Shown: positions 7,859 through 20,720 of the stretch, one piece after another | How the letters are laid out: each line of letters opens with the position of its first letter | Numbering within the stretch: the first letter of the stretch is position 1 | NCBI RefSeq assembly: GCF_001524445.2 | Contig: NZ_CP013417.1 | Span: 4,154,001 to 4,218,000 of the forward strand | DNA: 64,000 nt | Source of the DNA: Burkholderia savannae | GTDB lineage: Bacteria > Pseudomonadota > Gammaproteobacteria > Burkholderiales > Burkholderiaceae | Reading direction: 5' to 3' | The notes under the pieces: model-generated | Seen by the model: the letters and a program-made list of their open reading frames with translations, nothing else | Databases searched by the model: none | What the model was told of the DNA's origin: nothing | Position numbers and translations under genes: made by a program

Positions 7859-9562
7859 TCACGCGCGGCGCGCGCGCAGGCCTTGCTCGCGCACCTGCTC
7901 GAGCGTCGCGGCGGGCGTGCATGCATCCTTTGGCACGCGGATCTCGATCAGCGCGGGCAGGCCGCTCGCGAGCGCGCGATCGAGCGCAGGCAGGAAATCG
8001 GCGGTGCGCTCGACCGTCTCGCCATGCGCGCCGAACGCGCGCGCGTACGCGGCGAAATCCGGATTCGTCAGCCCCGTGCCGTGCACGCGCGCCGGATAGT
8101 TGCGCTCCTGATGCATGCGGATCGTGCCGAAATGGCCGTTGTTCACGACAAGCACGATGATCGCGAGACCATACTGCATCGCGGTCGCGAGCTCGTTGCC
8201 GGCCATCATGAAGCAGCCGTCGCCCGCGAGCGCGACGACCGTGCGCTGCGGATACAGCGACTTCGCCGCGAGCGCGGCCGGCACGCCGTAGCCCATCGCG
8301 CCGCTTGTCGGCGCGAGTTGCGAACGGAAGTGACGGTACGCGAAATGGCGATGCAGCCAGGCCGCGTAATTGCCCGCGCCGTTCGTGACGATCGCGTCGT
8401 GCGGCAGCCGCTCGCGCAATTGCAGCATCACGTCGCCGAGCTGCACGTCGCCCGGCATCGGCTTCGGCGTGCGCCAGTCGAGATACGCGCGATGCGCGTC
8501 GGCCGCGCTCTGCGCCCACGCGGGCGAGGCCGGCGGCTCGAGCGAGGCGAGCTGCGAGGCGATCTCGGGCATCCCCGACGCGATCGGCAGATCGGCCGCG
8601 TAGACGCGCCCGAGCTCGTCCGCGCCCTGATGCACGTGAATGAGCACTTGCTTCGGTTTCGGAATGTCGATCAGCGTGTAGCCGCCCGTCGTCGCCTCGC
8701 CGAGGCGCGGGCCGAGCGCGAACAGCAGGTCCGCTTCCTGGATGCGGCGCGCGAGTGCGGGATTCACGCCGAGGCCGACGTCGCCCGCGTACTGCGGATG
8801 CTCGTTGTCGAACGTGTCCTGGTAGCGGAACGCGCACGCGATCGGCAACCGCCAGCGCTCGACGAACGTGCGCAGATCCGCGCATGCGTCGGGCGTCCAG
8901 CCGCTGCCGCCCGCGATCACGAGCGGCCGCTCGGCGCGTGCGAGCCGCTCGCGCAGCTCGGCCATCTGCGCGACGGACGGCGCGGCGGCGATGCGCTTCG
9001 CCGCGGGCGCGACGGGCTGCGCGGCGCAGGGCTCGGACAGCACGTCCTCAGGCAGCGCGAGCACGACCGGGCCTGGCCGGCCCGACATCGCGACGTGAAA
9101 CGCGTGGCTCAGGTATTCGGGGATGCGGCGCGGATCGTCGATCTGCGCGACCCATTTCGCGAGCTGGCCGAACATCCGCCGATAGTCGATTTCCTGGAAC
9201 GCCTCGCGATCGAGATGCTCACGCGCGCACTGGCCGATGAAGAGGATCATCGGCGTCGAATCCTGGAATGCGGTGTGCACGCCGATCGACGCGTGCGTCG
9301 CGCCGGGGCCGCGCGTGACGAACGCGACGCCGGGCCGGCCGGTCAGCTTGCCGAGCGCCTCCGCCATGTTCGCGGCGGCGGCCTCGTGGCGGCAGACGAC
9401 GGTCTGGATGCGTTCGGTTTCGTCGGCGAGGGAATCGAGGACGGCGAGAAAGCTCTCGCCGGGAACGCAGAACACGCGCTCGACGTGATTCGCGAGCAGG
9501 GCGTCGACGAGCAGGCGTGCGCCGGTGGCGGCGCGCTGCCCGAGGTCCGGGGAAATCGGCAT
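7859..9562 (-). CDS. Thiamine-diphosphate enzyme, acetolactate synthase-like
   Basis: A 567-residue member of the acetolactate synthase/benzoylformate decarboxylase superfamily. Domains run in the usual order: the pyrimidine-binding domain with the catalytic Glu in 'VVCRHEAAAANMAEALGKLT' and 'FVTRGPGATHASIGVHTAFQ', a central domain, and the diphosphate-binding domain with GDG...NN at 'AGDGCFMMAGNELATAMQYG' and 'LVVNNGHFGTIRMHQE'. The ribosome binding site AAGGGAG precedes ATG 9562. No small regulatory subunit is adjacent, so a role in branched-chain amino acid synthesis is unlikely. A decarboxylase or carboligase acting on another 2-keto acid is more likely. It is the first gene of a two-gene operon with the GT9-like protein downstream. 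Substrate unknown. Confidence 0.85.
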   Translation of the reverse strand: MPISPDLGQRAATGARLLVDALLANHVERVFCVPGESFLAVLDSLADETERIQTVVCRHEAAAANMAEALGKLTGRPGVAFVTRGPGATHASIGVHTAFQDSTPMILFIGQCAREHLDREAFQEIDYRRMFGQLAKWVAQIDDPRRIPEYLSHAFHVAMSGRPGPVVLALPEDVLSEPCAAQPVAPAAKRIAAAPSVAQMAELRERLARAERPLVIAGGSGWTPDACADLRTFVERWRLPIACAFRYQDTFDNEHPQYAGDVGLGVNPALARRIQEADLLFALGPRLGEATTGGYTLIDIPKPKQVLIHVHQGADELGRVYAADLPIASGMPEIASQLASLEPPASPAWAQSAADAHRAYLDWRTPKPMPGDVQLGDVMLQLRERLPHDAIVTNGAGNYAAWLHRHFAYRHFRSQLAPTSGAMGYGVPAALAAKSLYPQRTVVALAGDGCFMMAGNELATAMQYGLAIIVLVVNNGHFGTIRMHQERNYPARVHGTGLTNPDFAAYARAFGAHGETVERTADFLPALDRALASGLPALIEIRVPKDACTPAATLEQVREQGLRARRA

Positions 9563-9657
9563 ATAAGACGGGCTCCCTTCGTGGCGGGACGTACAGCTTA
9601 CGCCGGAAGGGAAGGTGGCGGAAGGCGCGCCATTACCGATGGCGCGCCCGGTGGCGA

Positions 9658-10356
9658 TTACCAGCGGAACGACCGCGGGTAGTGATCCGATGCGCCGACC
9701 AATTGAGTTCCGGCCTGAAGAAAGGTGAATCCAGGCGCGTTGGTGATCGCATAGTCGAGAATGCCGCCGCCTTGTTGCGTCGCGCGGTTGCTGCTCACGA
9801 CGGCGCCTTGCGGCGGTGGAACGAATCCCGCCGCATTGGGCGGCGCATTGAAGTCACCGACGCATGCCCAGGTTCCGCCGCGCTGACTGATCTGTCCGAT
9901 CTGCGCATTGTTCCACGTGCAGACATTGGCCAGCGTGACGTTGCGGGATACCGGCGGGCTGTGAATCGAATAAATCGTGATGGCGTTACGCGTTTGGGGA
10001 TCGGTGACCGTGCACCACGGCATCGCGCGCGGGCTGTTCGGATTGAAGCCCGCGGCGGCGGGCATCAGGATATGGCGCGCGCTCGGGGCGATGTTGCTGA
10101 GCACGGCGAGGCCGAGCCGGTCTTGCGGCGCTTCCCAGTACACGCATTCCATGAAGCCCGCGCCGGCTCTGAAGTTACCCGTGTAGCCGATGATCGCGCC
10201 GTCGTTGCCGATGATCGGCGCCCTTTCCTCCAGCAACGTCGCGAAGTTCGTCCCGCATTCCTGCAGGCACAGTACGTTTGCGCGGGTTTGTTGCAGTACC
10301 TGGTTCAAATAGACGGCATTGGTTGCGCCCAGCATGTTCCACGTAGCGATGATCAT
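9658..10356 (-). CDS. Orphan CdtB-like nuclease/phosphatase (EEP superfamily)
   Basis: A 232-residue endonuclease/exonuclease/phosphatase-fold protein whose motifs match cytolethal distending toxin subunit B. They are 'ATWNMLG' (Asn7), 'VLCLQECG' (Glu33), 'IYSIHSPP' (His132), 'CVGDFNAPP' (Asp168, Asn170), 'QQGGGILDYAI' (197-204) and 'GASDHYPRSF' (Asp224, His225). All catalytic and metal-ligand positions known for the DNase I/CdtB fold are present. The Q-x-GGGILDY segment is especially CdtB-like. Start ATG 10356 follows AAAGGAG; a start 21 bp earlier would place the ribosome binding site inside the gene. No signal peptide and no cdtA/cdtC neighbours are visible, so it may be cytosolic or exported by an unusual route. 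Function unproven. Confidence 0.75.
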   Translation of the reverse strand: MIIATWNMLGATNAVYLNQVLQQTRANVLCLQECGTNFATLLEERAPIIGNDGAIIGYTGNFRAGAGFMECVYWEAPQDRLGLAVLSNIAPSARHILMPAAAGFNPNSPRAMPWCTVTDPQTRNAITIYSIHSPPVSRNVTLANVCTWNNAQIGQISQRGGTWACVGDFNAPPNAAGFVPPPQGAVVSSNRATQQGGGILDYAITNAPGFTFLQAGTQLVGASDHYPRSFRW

Positions 10357-10772
10357 TTTTTCTCCTTTGAGCGACATGGGGAGCCGGAGACGAGCACGGC
10401 CGCGGCGGCGAACGTCGGGCGATGCGGCCGCTCGGACGGTAGTCCCGCCGATCAAGATATCGATTGGCGGGCGGGCGCGATACTGACAGGAATGGTAGGC
10501 GCGCGGCGGCGTCGACGCGCTGCGCGCTGGTCGCGCCCTGGTCGGCATTGCGCGCTCGCGAGCTGGTGCCACGGGCGGCAGGCGGTTTTTTTGTCGTTAG
10601 GGTGTTGCTTGAGGGAGGGGAGAGATCCGAGCGCTGCTTGCGGCAAGAGCGAGATACGCCGAGTACCGGTTGTGGACGCGTAAAAATGCCGTAAGCGCGC
10701 GCCGCTTCGCCGCACGTGAGCCGGCAATGCGTCGCGCGAGTTGCGTGGCCGCATGGCCGCGAGCGCGGCGCG
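10357..10772. other. Gene-free stretch between sdaA and the CdtB-like gene
   Basis: No convincing coding sequence lies here on either strand. The region must hold the promoter of the CdtB-like gene; the AAAGGAG ribosome binding site sits at its left edge. Open frames through it have no family resemblance and run in several frames at once. Confidence 0.5.
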
Positions 10773-10805
10773 AAGAAAACCGGGAGGCGGCGTTCGGCCG
10801 CCCCC
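10773..10805 (-). terminator. Rho-independent terminator after sdaA
   Basis: Just past the sdaA stop, the minus strand reads a GC-rich stem (gggggcggc / gccgcctcc, one mismatch, 5-nt loop) followed by 'cggttttc'. This fits an intrinsic terminator. Confidence 0.6.
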
Positions 10806-10808
10806 GCA

Positions 10809-12197
<1,389 letters not shown>

Positions 12198-12230
12198 TTC
12201 GTTTCCTGAATTGCTGGATGTATTGGGGGA

Positions 12231-13349
12231 TCACCGCGCCGGCAGCGGCAGGCACGCGGCCAGCCACGCCGGCGGCATCGGCGAGAGTTGCTGGGCGATG
12301 CCCGCGTAGCGGCCGTCGAGGCGCGCGGCGAGGTGGAACAGCTCGGTTGCGTTCTTCGGCTCCCACATGCCCGAATAGCCGGGCAGGCCTGCCTCGCGGC
12401 GCTTCGCGTCGAACGGCACCGGCGAGTGGACGAATTCTTCGTGCGTCTTCTCGCCGCGCGCGTACGGCGCGAGCCAGTCGAGCGCGGCGGCGAGCGTCGC
12501 GCCGTTCGGCGCGCGCTCGCGCAGCCAGTTGCGGTTGAAGCGCCGCGCCGCGAGCGCCGCCGTCACGAGCGGCTGCAGATCGTAGACCGCGTAATGCAGC
12601 GCGTCGCGCTCGAGAAAATCGTACGTCGTGCCGTCCGGCTCGATGTTGTCGGCGAGATGCTCGACGAACAGGCGCTGCGCGGCGTTCATCATCCTACGGT
12701 CGCCGAGCGTGAACGCGGCGAGCGCGATCAGCTTGATCCGGTGGCTTTGCCAGTTGTTGCGCCACGTGCCCTTGAGCGGGCGCTTCTGCGCGTCGATCTG
12801 CTGCACGTAGCCGTTGCCGAGCGACGCGATGAACGCGGCCGTCGCGTTGCGCGTTTTCACGGGCAGCACGCTCGCGGTCATGTCGTACGCGAGGATCAGG
12901 CTCTCGAAGCGCGTCTCGTCGATCGGATTGAAGCTTGGGCGGTAAGTGTTCACCCACGCCGACAGAAAGCGGTCGACGAGCGCCAGATAGCGGCTCTGGT
13001 TCGTCACGCGCCACGCGAGCGCCGCGTTGCGCATCAGCTCCATGTCGTTGAGCGCCTCGGCGCTCTGGTCGTAGATGCCTTCGTGCGGCAGCGTGCCTTC
13101 GGTGTGCACGCGCGGCAGCGCCTTCGGCTCGTCGTTCAGATGCGCGTCGACGCTCTTGATGAGCGCCTGCACGCCCGGTTCGGCGTGCGTCGCTTCGCTG
13201 CTCTGCAGCGCCGGTGCGGCGCAGAAATTCATCGCCGCTCGCGCGGGGCCGGCCGCCGTCAGCGCGGCGGTGGCGAGAAGCGCCGGCGCGAGCGCGCTCA
13301 AGCGCCGCCGCATCGCCTGCGCGCGGCCCGGAAACGTCTGACGCACCAT
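12231..13349 (-). CDS. Secreted alginate lyase-fold (PL5-like) protein
   Basis: A 372-residue exported protein with a clear Sec signal peptide: basic start 'MVRQTFPGRAQAMRRRLSAL', a hydrophobic run, and a likely cut after 'AGPARA'. The mature part has the alginate lyase (alpha/alpha-barrel) features 'LMRNAALAWRVTNQSRYLAL' and 'WRNNWQSHRIKLIALAAFTL'; the NNWxSHR motif carries the catalytic Asn/His/Arg of the PL5 family. AAAGGAGT upstream of ATG 13349 supports the start. It probably acts in the periplasm on uronate polymers, or on an unknown polysaccharide. No alginate biosynthesis genes are nearby, so the substrate is open. Confidence 0.82.
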   Translation of the reverse strand: MVRQTFPGRAQAMRRRLSALAPALLATAALTAAGPARAAMNFCAAPALQSSEATHAEPGVQALIKSVDAHLNDEPKALPRVHTEGTLPHEGIYDQSAEALNDMELMRNAALAWRVTNQSRYLALVDRFLSAWVNTYRPSFNPIDETRFESLILAYDMTASVLPVKTRNATAAFIASLGNGYVQQIDAQKRPLKGTWRNNWQSHRIKLIALAAFTLGDRRMMNAAQRLFVEHLADNIEPDGTTYDFLERDALHYAVYDLQPLVTAALAARRFNRNWLRERAPNGATLAAALDWLAPYARGEKTHEEFVHSPVPFDAKRREAGLPGYSGMWEPKNATELFHLAARLDGRYAGIAQQLSPMPPAWLAACLPLPAR

Positions 13350-13418
13350 GCAGAACTCCTTTGTTGGCTGGATCGCGGTGTGAGATGTTAGCCGGACTTG
13401 CGGGCGAATGCGAACGCG

Positions 13419-13453
13419 CGCGCCGTCCGCAACGACGGATTGCGGACGGCGCG
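13419..13453 (-). terminator. Perfect hairpin downstream of gcvP
   Basis: The inverted repeat cgccgtccgcaa / ttgcggacggcg is extended by two further pairs to a 14-bp perfect stem with a 7-nt loop, 48 bp past the gcvP stop. There is no strong T run, so it may be a terminator or an mRNA-stabilising hairpin. Confidence 0.5.
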
Positions 13454-13500
13454 TCGCCGTTGAAAGGAGCGCGGCGCGGCGAGCGGGCCGCGCCGGCGCA

Positions 13501-16428
<2,928 letters not shown>

Positions 16429-16440
16429 GGCGTTCCTGTG

Positions 16441-16783
16441 TCGACCAGAGTTAGCGCTTCAGCGCTTACTCTGGTCCCATGCTTTGCGGTCGACCGGAGT
16501 TAGCGCTTTAGCGCTTGCTCGGGTCCCATGCTTTGCGGTCGACCAGAGTTAGCGCTTTAGCGCTTGCTCGGGTCCCATGCTTTGCGGTCGACTCGAGTTG
16601 GCGTTTCAGCGCTTGCTCGGGTCCCATGCTTCGCGGTTGACCGAAGTTGGCGCTTTAACGCTTACTCAGGTCCCACGCTGTGCGATCGACCGGAGTCAGC
16701 GCTTCAGCGCCCACCCCGGCCCCATGCTTTGCCATCGACCAGAGTCAGCGCCTCAACGCTCACCCTGGTCCCACGCGTGGCGC
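16441..16783. repeat. Seven tandem 49-bp palindromic repeats between gcvH and gcvP
   Basis: Seven direct copies with an exact 49-bp period start at 16441, 16490, 16539, 16588, 16637, 16686 and 16735. Each begins 'tcgacc/tcgact' and ends near 'cccatgctttgcgg'. Within each unit lies a dyad of about 34 bp. In copy 1 it reads gaccagagt-t-agcgct-tc-agcgct-t-actctggtc, a near-perfect stem. The copies drift in sequence towards the gcvH side. The array fills most of the gcvH-gcvP gap and would be transcribed as a row of hairpins in the gcv mRNA. There are no spacers, so it is not a CRISPR array. Short open frames through it merely reflect the repeat. Confidence 0.95.
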
Positions 16784-16830
16784 GGCCCGTGCTGCCGCCC
16801 GCCGCGCCGCGCGGTTCGTGAGTGGGCGCG

Positions 16831-17211
16831 TTAGCCGACCAGCTTCTCGTAGGCGGCGGCGTCGATCAGCTTGTCGGTCGACGCGCCCGCTTCGAGCTTG
16901 ATCTTGAAGAGCCAGCTCGCGTACGCGTCGCCGTTGACCTCGTCGGGCGTGTCGACGATTGCCGTGTTCACTTCGACCACCTCGCCCGACACCGGCGTGT
17001 AGATGTCGGACGCCGCCTTCACCGATTCGACGACGCCGATGGCGTCGCCCGCCTTCACGGTCTTGCCGACTTCGGGCAGCTCGAGGAAGACGATGTCGCC
17101 GAGCGTTTCCTGCGCGTGGTCGGTGATGCCGACCGTCAGCGTGCCGTCCGCTTCGGTGCGGACCCACTCGTGTTCTTCCGTGTACTTCAGATCGGCCGGA
17201 ATGTTGCTCAT
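16831..17211 (-). CDS. gcvH: Glycine cleavage system H protein
   Basis: Lipoyl-carrier protein that shuttles the aminomethyl intermediate between GcvP, GcvT and the lipoamide dehydrogenase. It is 126 residues, the normal size. The lipoylation site is Lys65 in '[20 protein letters not shown]'. '[10 protein letters not shown]' near the N-terminus is a family hallmark. It follows gcvT by about 80 bp on the same strand. Confidence 0.98.
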   Translation of the reverse strand: MSNIPADLKYTEEHEWVRTEADGTLTVGITDHAQETLGDIVFLELPEVGKTVKAGDAIGVVESVKAASDIYTPVSGEVVEVNTAIVDTPDEVNGDAYASWLFKIKLEAGASTDKLIDAAAYEKLVG

Positions 17212-17293
17212 CGGATGCTCCTGAGATTGATTGCTTGCAAGCGTTTGAATGTGAGGCGCGGTTCGCGCGCGCGGGCGCGCCGGTTGCTTCGCG

Positions 17294-18412
17294 TCAGACC
17301 GCGAGCACCTTGCCGTTGCGCACGAACGGCAGTTTTACCACGCGCGCGGGGAGATTCTTGTCGCGGATCTGCACGTGGACCGTGTCGCCGGCCGCGACGC
17401 CCTTCGGCACGCGTGCGAGCGCGATCGATTCCTGCATCGTCGGCGAGAACGTGCCGCTCGTGATCTCGCCTTCGCCGTGCGGGGTCACGACTTTCTGATG
17501 CGCGCGCAGCACGCCGCCCGCGCGGCCGTTCTCCTTTTGCAGGATGAGGCCGACGAACGCGGCGCGCGAGCCGTTCGCTTCGAGCGCGTCGCGGCCGACG
17601 AACGCGCGCGGCGCGGCGAGATCGACCGTCCACGCGAGGCCGGCGTCGAGCGGCGACACTGTCTCGTCCATGTCCTGGCCGTACAGGTTCATGCCGGCCT
17701 CGAGGCGCAGCGTGTCGCGCGCGCCGAGCCCGCACGGGCGCACGCCGCGCTCGGCGAGCGCGTTCCACAGCGCTTCGACATGGGGCGCCGGGACGATGAT
17801 CTCGAAGCCGTCCTCGCCCGTGTAGCCGGTGCGCGCGACGGTGAGGTCGCCGAACGGCGTGCCCGCGACCTGCGCGGCGTTGAAGGGCTTGAGCTCGCTC
17901 GTCGCCGCGCGCGCGGCGGGGATCGTGTCCCACACCTTCGCACGCGCGTTCGGGCCCTGCGCGGCGACGATCGCGAAGTCGCGGCGCGGCGCGATCGCGA
18001 GGCCGAAGCCGCCTTGCTCGTTGAGCTGGTTGAACCACGCGACGTCCTTGTCGGCGGTGCCGGCGTTGACGACGACGCGGAAGAAATCCTCGGTGAAGTA
18101 GTAGACGATCAGATCGTCGATGACGCCGCCTTGGGGGTTCAGCAGGCACGAGTAGAGCGCCTTGCCGGGCGTTTGCAGCTTCGCGACGTTGTTCGCGAGC
18201 GCGTGCTCGAAGAACGCGCGCACGCGCGGGCCCGTGAAATCGACCACGCACATGTGCGACACGTCGAACATCCCGGCGTCGGTGCGCACGGCCTGATGCT
18301 CCTCGATCTGCGAGCCGTAGTTGACGGGCATGTCCCAGCCGCCGAAGTCGACCATGCGGGCGTTGAGGGCGCGATGCGCGGCGTGCAGCGGGGTGATTTT
18401 GAGAACGGTCAT
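17294..18412 (-). CDS. gcvT: Aminomethyltransferase, glycine cleavage T protein
   Basis: T-protein: moves the methylene group from aminomethyl-GcvH to tetrahydrofolate, releasing ammonia. It is 372 residues. '[20 protein letters not shown]' and '[20 protein letters not shown]' form the folate-binding N-terminus, with '[12 protein letters not shown]' in the middle domain. Start ATG 18412 gives the canonical N-terminus; the open frame further upstream runs through the riboswitch. It is the first gene of gcvTHP and lies about 100 nt downstream of a tandem glycine riboswitch, so transcription or translation should rise with glycine. Confidence 0.97.
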   Translation of the reverse strand: MTVLKITPLHAAHRALNARMVDFGGWDMPVNYGSQIEEHQAVRTDAGMFDVSHMCVVDFTGPRVRAFFEHALANNVAKLQTPGKALYSCLLNPQGGVIDDLIVYYFTEDFFRVVVNAGTADKDVAWFNQLNEQGGFGLAIAPRRDFAIVAAQGPNARAKVWDTIPAARAATSELKPFNAAQVAGTPFGDLTVARTGYTGEDGFEIIVPAPHVEALWNALAERGVRPCGLGARDTLRLEAGMNLYGQDMDETVSPLDAGLAWTVDLAAPRAFVGRDALEANGSRAAFVGLILQKENGRAGGVLRAHQKVVTPHGEGEITSGTFSPTMQESIALARVPKGVAAGDTVHVQIRDKNLPARVVKLPFVRNGKVLAV

Positions 18413-18513
18413 CGGGGTCCCAGGCAAGGCGGCCGGGCGGCGGCCCGGGCGCGAAAACAAAACGGCAACTTGGCGAACCGCTGGCGCGTGAAGCCGCCTG
18501 CGATGCGTGCATG

Positions 18514-18785
18514 CCCCTCTGTCCTCGATACCTGAGAGATTGCGCGACGGACTCGATCCGCTTCGCGCGCGCCCCTTCGGTGGGCAGCCTGCTCGTGCGG
18601 CGCGTTGCGCGCACGCGGCTACTGCCGCTCTCCAGAGTGCGAAAAACGATGTCCGGCGCATGTCGTCGCCAGACGGATTTTTCGACGCGGCCGGTCCTTT
18701 TGCCTGAGAGTTTGCGGGTGTGCCCCTTCGGCGGCGCGGCTTGCCTTTCAATCAACGAACGGCGGCCGCGCGCTCTCCCGACGCG
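18514..18785 (-). promoter_or_regulatory. Tandem glycine riboswitch upstream of gcvT
   Basis: The minus strand carries two glycine aptamers in series. Aptamer 1 (about 18785-18690) reads gggagag ... gccgaaggggca ... actctcaggcaaaaggac. Aptamer 2 (about 18640-18514) reads ggagagc ... accgaaggggc ... tctcaggtatcgaggacaga. The conserved 'ccgaaggggc' and 'ctctcagg' boxes occur in both, as expected for the cooperative two-aptamer form (glycine riboswitch, GCVT class). It precedes gcvT directly and is expected to activate gcvTHP when glycine is high. Confidence 0.95.
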
Positions 18786-18916
18786 TGCGGGCGAATGTAC
18801 GCGAGCGCGAATGGGTTGTCAATTTGGGCAAATAACTGTCGTTTGAAGACAAGCGACGGCGGCATGCCGGCGGCGGTGGCGGCGTGGTTTGCCGGCCCTG
18901 AAGCGGCGGCGTGTTG

Positions 18917-18995
18917 GGTGAGCGGTGAGCGGTGAGCGGTGAGCGGTGAGCGGTGAGCGGTGAGCGGTGAGCGGTGAGCGGTGAGCGGTGAGCGG
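18917..18995. repeat. Heptanucleotide tandem repeat (ggtgagc) x 11
   Basis: Eleven perfect copies of the 7-mer ggtgagc run from 18917 to 18993, with two bases of a twelfth. It lies between the riboswitch and the lipoprotein gene, outside any gene I accept. This is a simple-sequence array likely to vary in copy number between strains. Confidence 0.97.
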
Positions 18996-19127
18996 ACCGG
19001 GGTCGGAAGCGTGAAGCCGCGCCTCGAAAGCGCGGCTTGGGCGAGGGGCGCCGAAACCGTGCGTCGAAGCGCCGCCCGTCGCGCGATCGAACGGCGGCGG
19101 CGCGCACGGCCGCCGCCGAAGGTGCGC

Positions 19128-19505
19128 TTACTCGCCGATCGCGCGAGCGGCCGTGTCGAGCTCCTGATTGAGCACGCGCTGCTCGTCGCCGGACAGGCCG
19201 CCGCCATGCTGGGCCGCCATGTCGTTCGACTCCTGACGGATCACGTCGAGCCGGCGATGCAGCGCGGCGCCTTGCGGCGGCGGATAGTAGCCGGCGTTCA
19301 CGCGCGCGTCGATTCGGTGGCTCAGGTTGTCGATGCGGCCCTGGATCTGCTGCATCCGCTCGTAGCCGACCACCTGCGGATTGGGGCGGGGCGCCGGAGC
19401 TGGAGCAGGCGCGGGCGCCGGTGCGGGGCGCTGCGGCGCGACCACACATGCCGCAAGTGTCGAGACGAGGGCGCAGCATGCCGCCGCGCGGATCAACCGA
19501 TGCAT
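19128..19505 (-). CDS. Small outer-membrane-type lipoprotein, Pro/Ala linker
   Basis: A 125-residue predicted lipoprotein of unknown function. The signal peptide 'MHRLIRAAACCALVSTLAAC' ends in the lipobox L-A-A-C (lipidated Cys20). It is followed by a repetitive Ala-Pro linker (about 29-40) that would span from membrane to periplasm. The remaining ~80 residues are polar and probably helical ('YERMQQIQGRIDNLSHRIDA', 'GGGLSGDEQRVLNQELDTAA'). The second residue after Cys is Val, so sorting to the outer membrane is expected. Stands alone on its strand. Confidence 0.8.
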   Translation of the reverse strand: MHRLIRAAACCALVSTLAACVVAPQRPAPAPAPAPAPAPRPNPQVVGYERMQQIQGRIDNLSHRIDARVNAGYYPPPQGAALHRRLDVIRQESNDMAAQHGGGLSGDEQRVLNQELDTAARAIGE

Positions 19506-19667
19506 TCCATTCTCCTGATTGACGATGCCGGGACAGGCAATTAGACGAACGGCTCAGACCTTCGTCGAGATGACGTTCGCTCCCGAATTGTTTGTAACGC
19601 TTTGTTGGCGCTCAAGGATGACGCAAGCCGCGGGCGTCCGATGCGCGGGCGGCATCGCGCGCGCCGC

Positions 19668-20720
19668 TCAGATCGGTTCGCGCACGAACGGCAGCCGGCG
19701 GCCTTCGCGCTCGCTGCGCGCGGCGAGCTCGATGATCGTCATCACGTCGACGGCGTCCTGCGGCGTGACGGGGAACGGCACGCCGCCGTGGATCGACGCG
19801 GCGAGCGCGCGATAGAACTCCGCGTACTGGCCGTCGAGCGTCGGCACCGGGCGTTCGACCTCGAGCTCGCCGTCGAGTCCGCGCAGCACGCCGGGCGGGT
19901 TGCCTCCGCCGAATTCGACGTCGCCGGGCGTGAGGCCCGCCTTCAACTGATCTTCCTGTGTATCGAGCCCGTGCTTCTGGTAGCCGGCCTGCGTGCCGAG
20001 CACGGTGAAGCGCGCGGGCTCGATCGCCGCGAGCGCGCTCGCGTGAAGCACGACGTCCTTGTCCGGATAGCCGAGCTGCAGATGGACGAAGTCGGGCGCG
20101 CCGCCGCCGTCGCGGCGCGTCTTGACCGCAGCGCTCACGGTGTCCGGCGCGCCGAAGAGCGCGAGCGCCTGATCGATCAGATGCGGCCCGAGATCGAACA
20201 GCAGCCCGCCGCCGCGCGCCGCTTCCTCGCGCCAGCGCGTGCGCACGTGCGGACGGAAGCGGTCGAAGTGCGATTCGAAATAGGTGATGCGGCCGAGCTC
20301 GCCGCTTTCGACGAGCTGACGCACGGTCAGGAAATCGCCGTCCCAGCGGCGGTTGTGGAACGGCGCGAACACGCGGCCGCGCGCGGCCGCGAGACGCGCG
20401 AGCGCGAGCGCTTCGGCGGCCGTCAGCGTGACGGGCTTGTCGACGACCACGTGCTTGCCCGCTTCGAGTGCACGCTTCGCCAGTTCGAAATGCGTGTCGT
20501 TGGGCGTTGCGATCACGATGCACTCGACTTCGTCGAGCGCGACGAGCGCATCGAGATCCGGCACGACGGCCGCGTCCGGATGCGCGGCGTGCGCGCGCTC
20601 CGGCTGCCCGGTGGCGATCGCGGCCATTTGCGTGCGGCTGCTGTGCGCGATGACGGGCGCGTGGAACGTCGCGCCTGCAAAACCGAAACCCATCAAACCA
20701 ATCTTGAGCGTTGACGACAT
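19668..20720 (-). CDS. Gfo/Idh/MocA-family NAD(P)-dependent oxidoreductase
   Basis: A 350-residue cytosolic dehydrogenase. The N-terminal Rossmann fold starts 'MSSTLKIGLMGFGFAGATFH' (glycine-rich nucleotide loop) and continues with 'ECIVIATPNDTHFELAKRAL' and the family motif 'GKHVVVDKPVTLTAAEALAL', in which the E/D-K-P lysine is catalytic. The C-terminal substrate domain has 'GGGLLFDLGPHLIDQALALF', carrying the conserved D-x-G-x-H. It resembles YdgJ-like sugar or inositol dehydrogenases. No sugar transport or catabolic genes lie nearby, so the substrate is not predictable. Confidence 0.9.
   Translation of the reverse strand: MSSTLKIGLMGFGFAGATFHAPVIAHSSRTQMAAIATGQPERAHAAHPDAAVVPDLDALVALDEVECIVIATPNDTHFELAKRALEAGKHVVVDKPVTLTAAEALALARLAAARGRVFAPFHNRRWDGDFLTVRQLVESGELGRITYFESHFDRFRPHVRTRWREEAARGGGLLFDLGPHLIDQALALFGAPDTVSAAVKTRRDGGGAPDFVHLQLGYPDKDVVLHASALAAIEPARFTVLGTQAGYQKHGLDTQEDQLKAGLTPGDVEFGGGNPPGVLRGLDGELEVERPVPTLDGQYAEFYRALAASIHGGVPFPVTPQDAVDVMTIIELAARSEREGRRLPFVREPI

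Noticed and set aside
16441..16783. CRISPR array
   Set aside because: The repeats are contiguous with no unique spacers and have no cas genes nearby.
16564..16834. Open frames giving repeated peptides ('VPCFAVDRS...') in the gcvH-gcvP gap
   Set aside because: They merely translate the 49-bp repeat, which keeps no frame (49 is not a multiple of 3); no ribosome binding site or homology.
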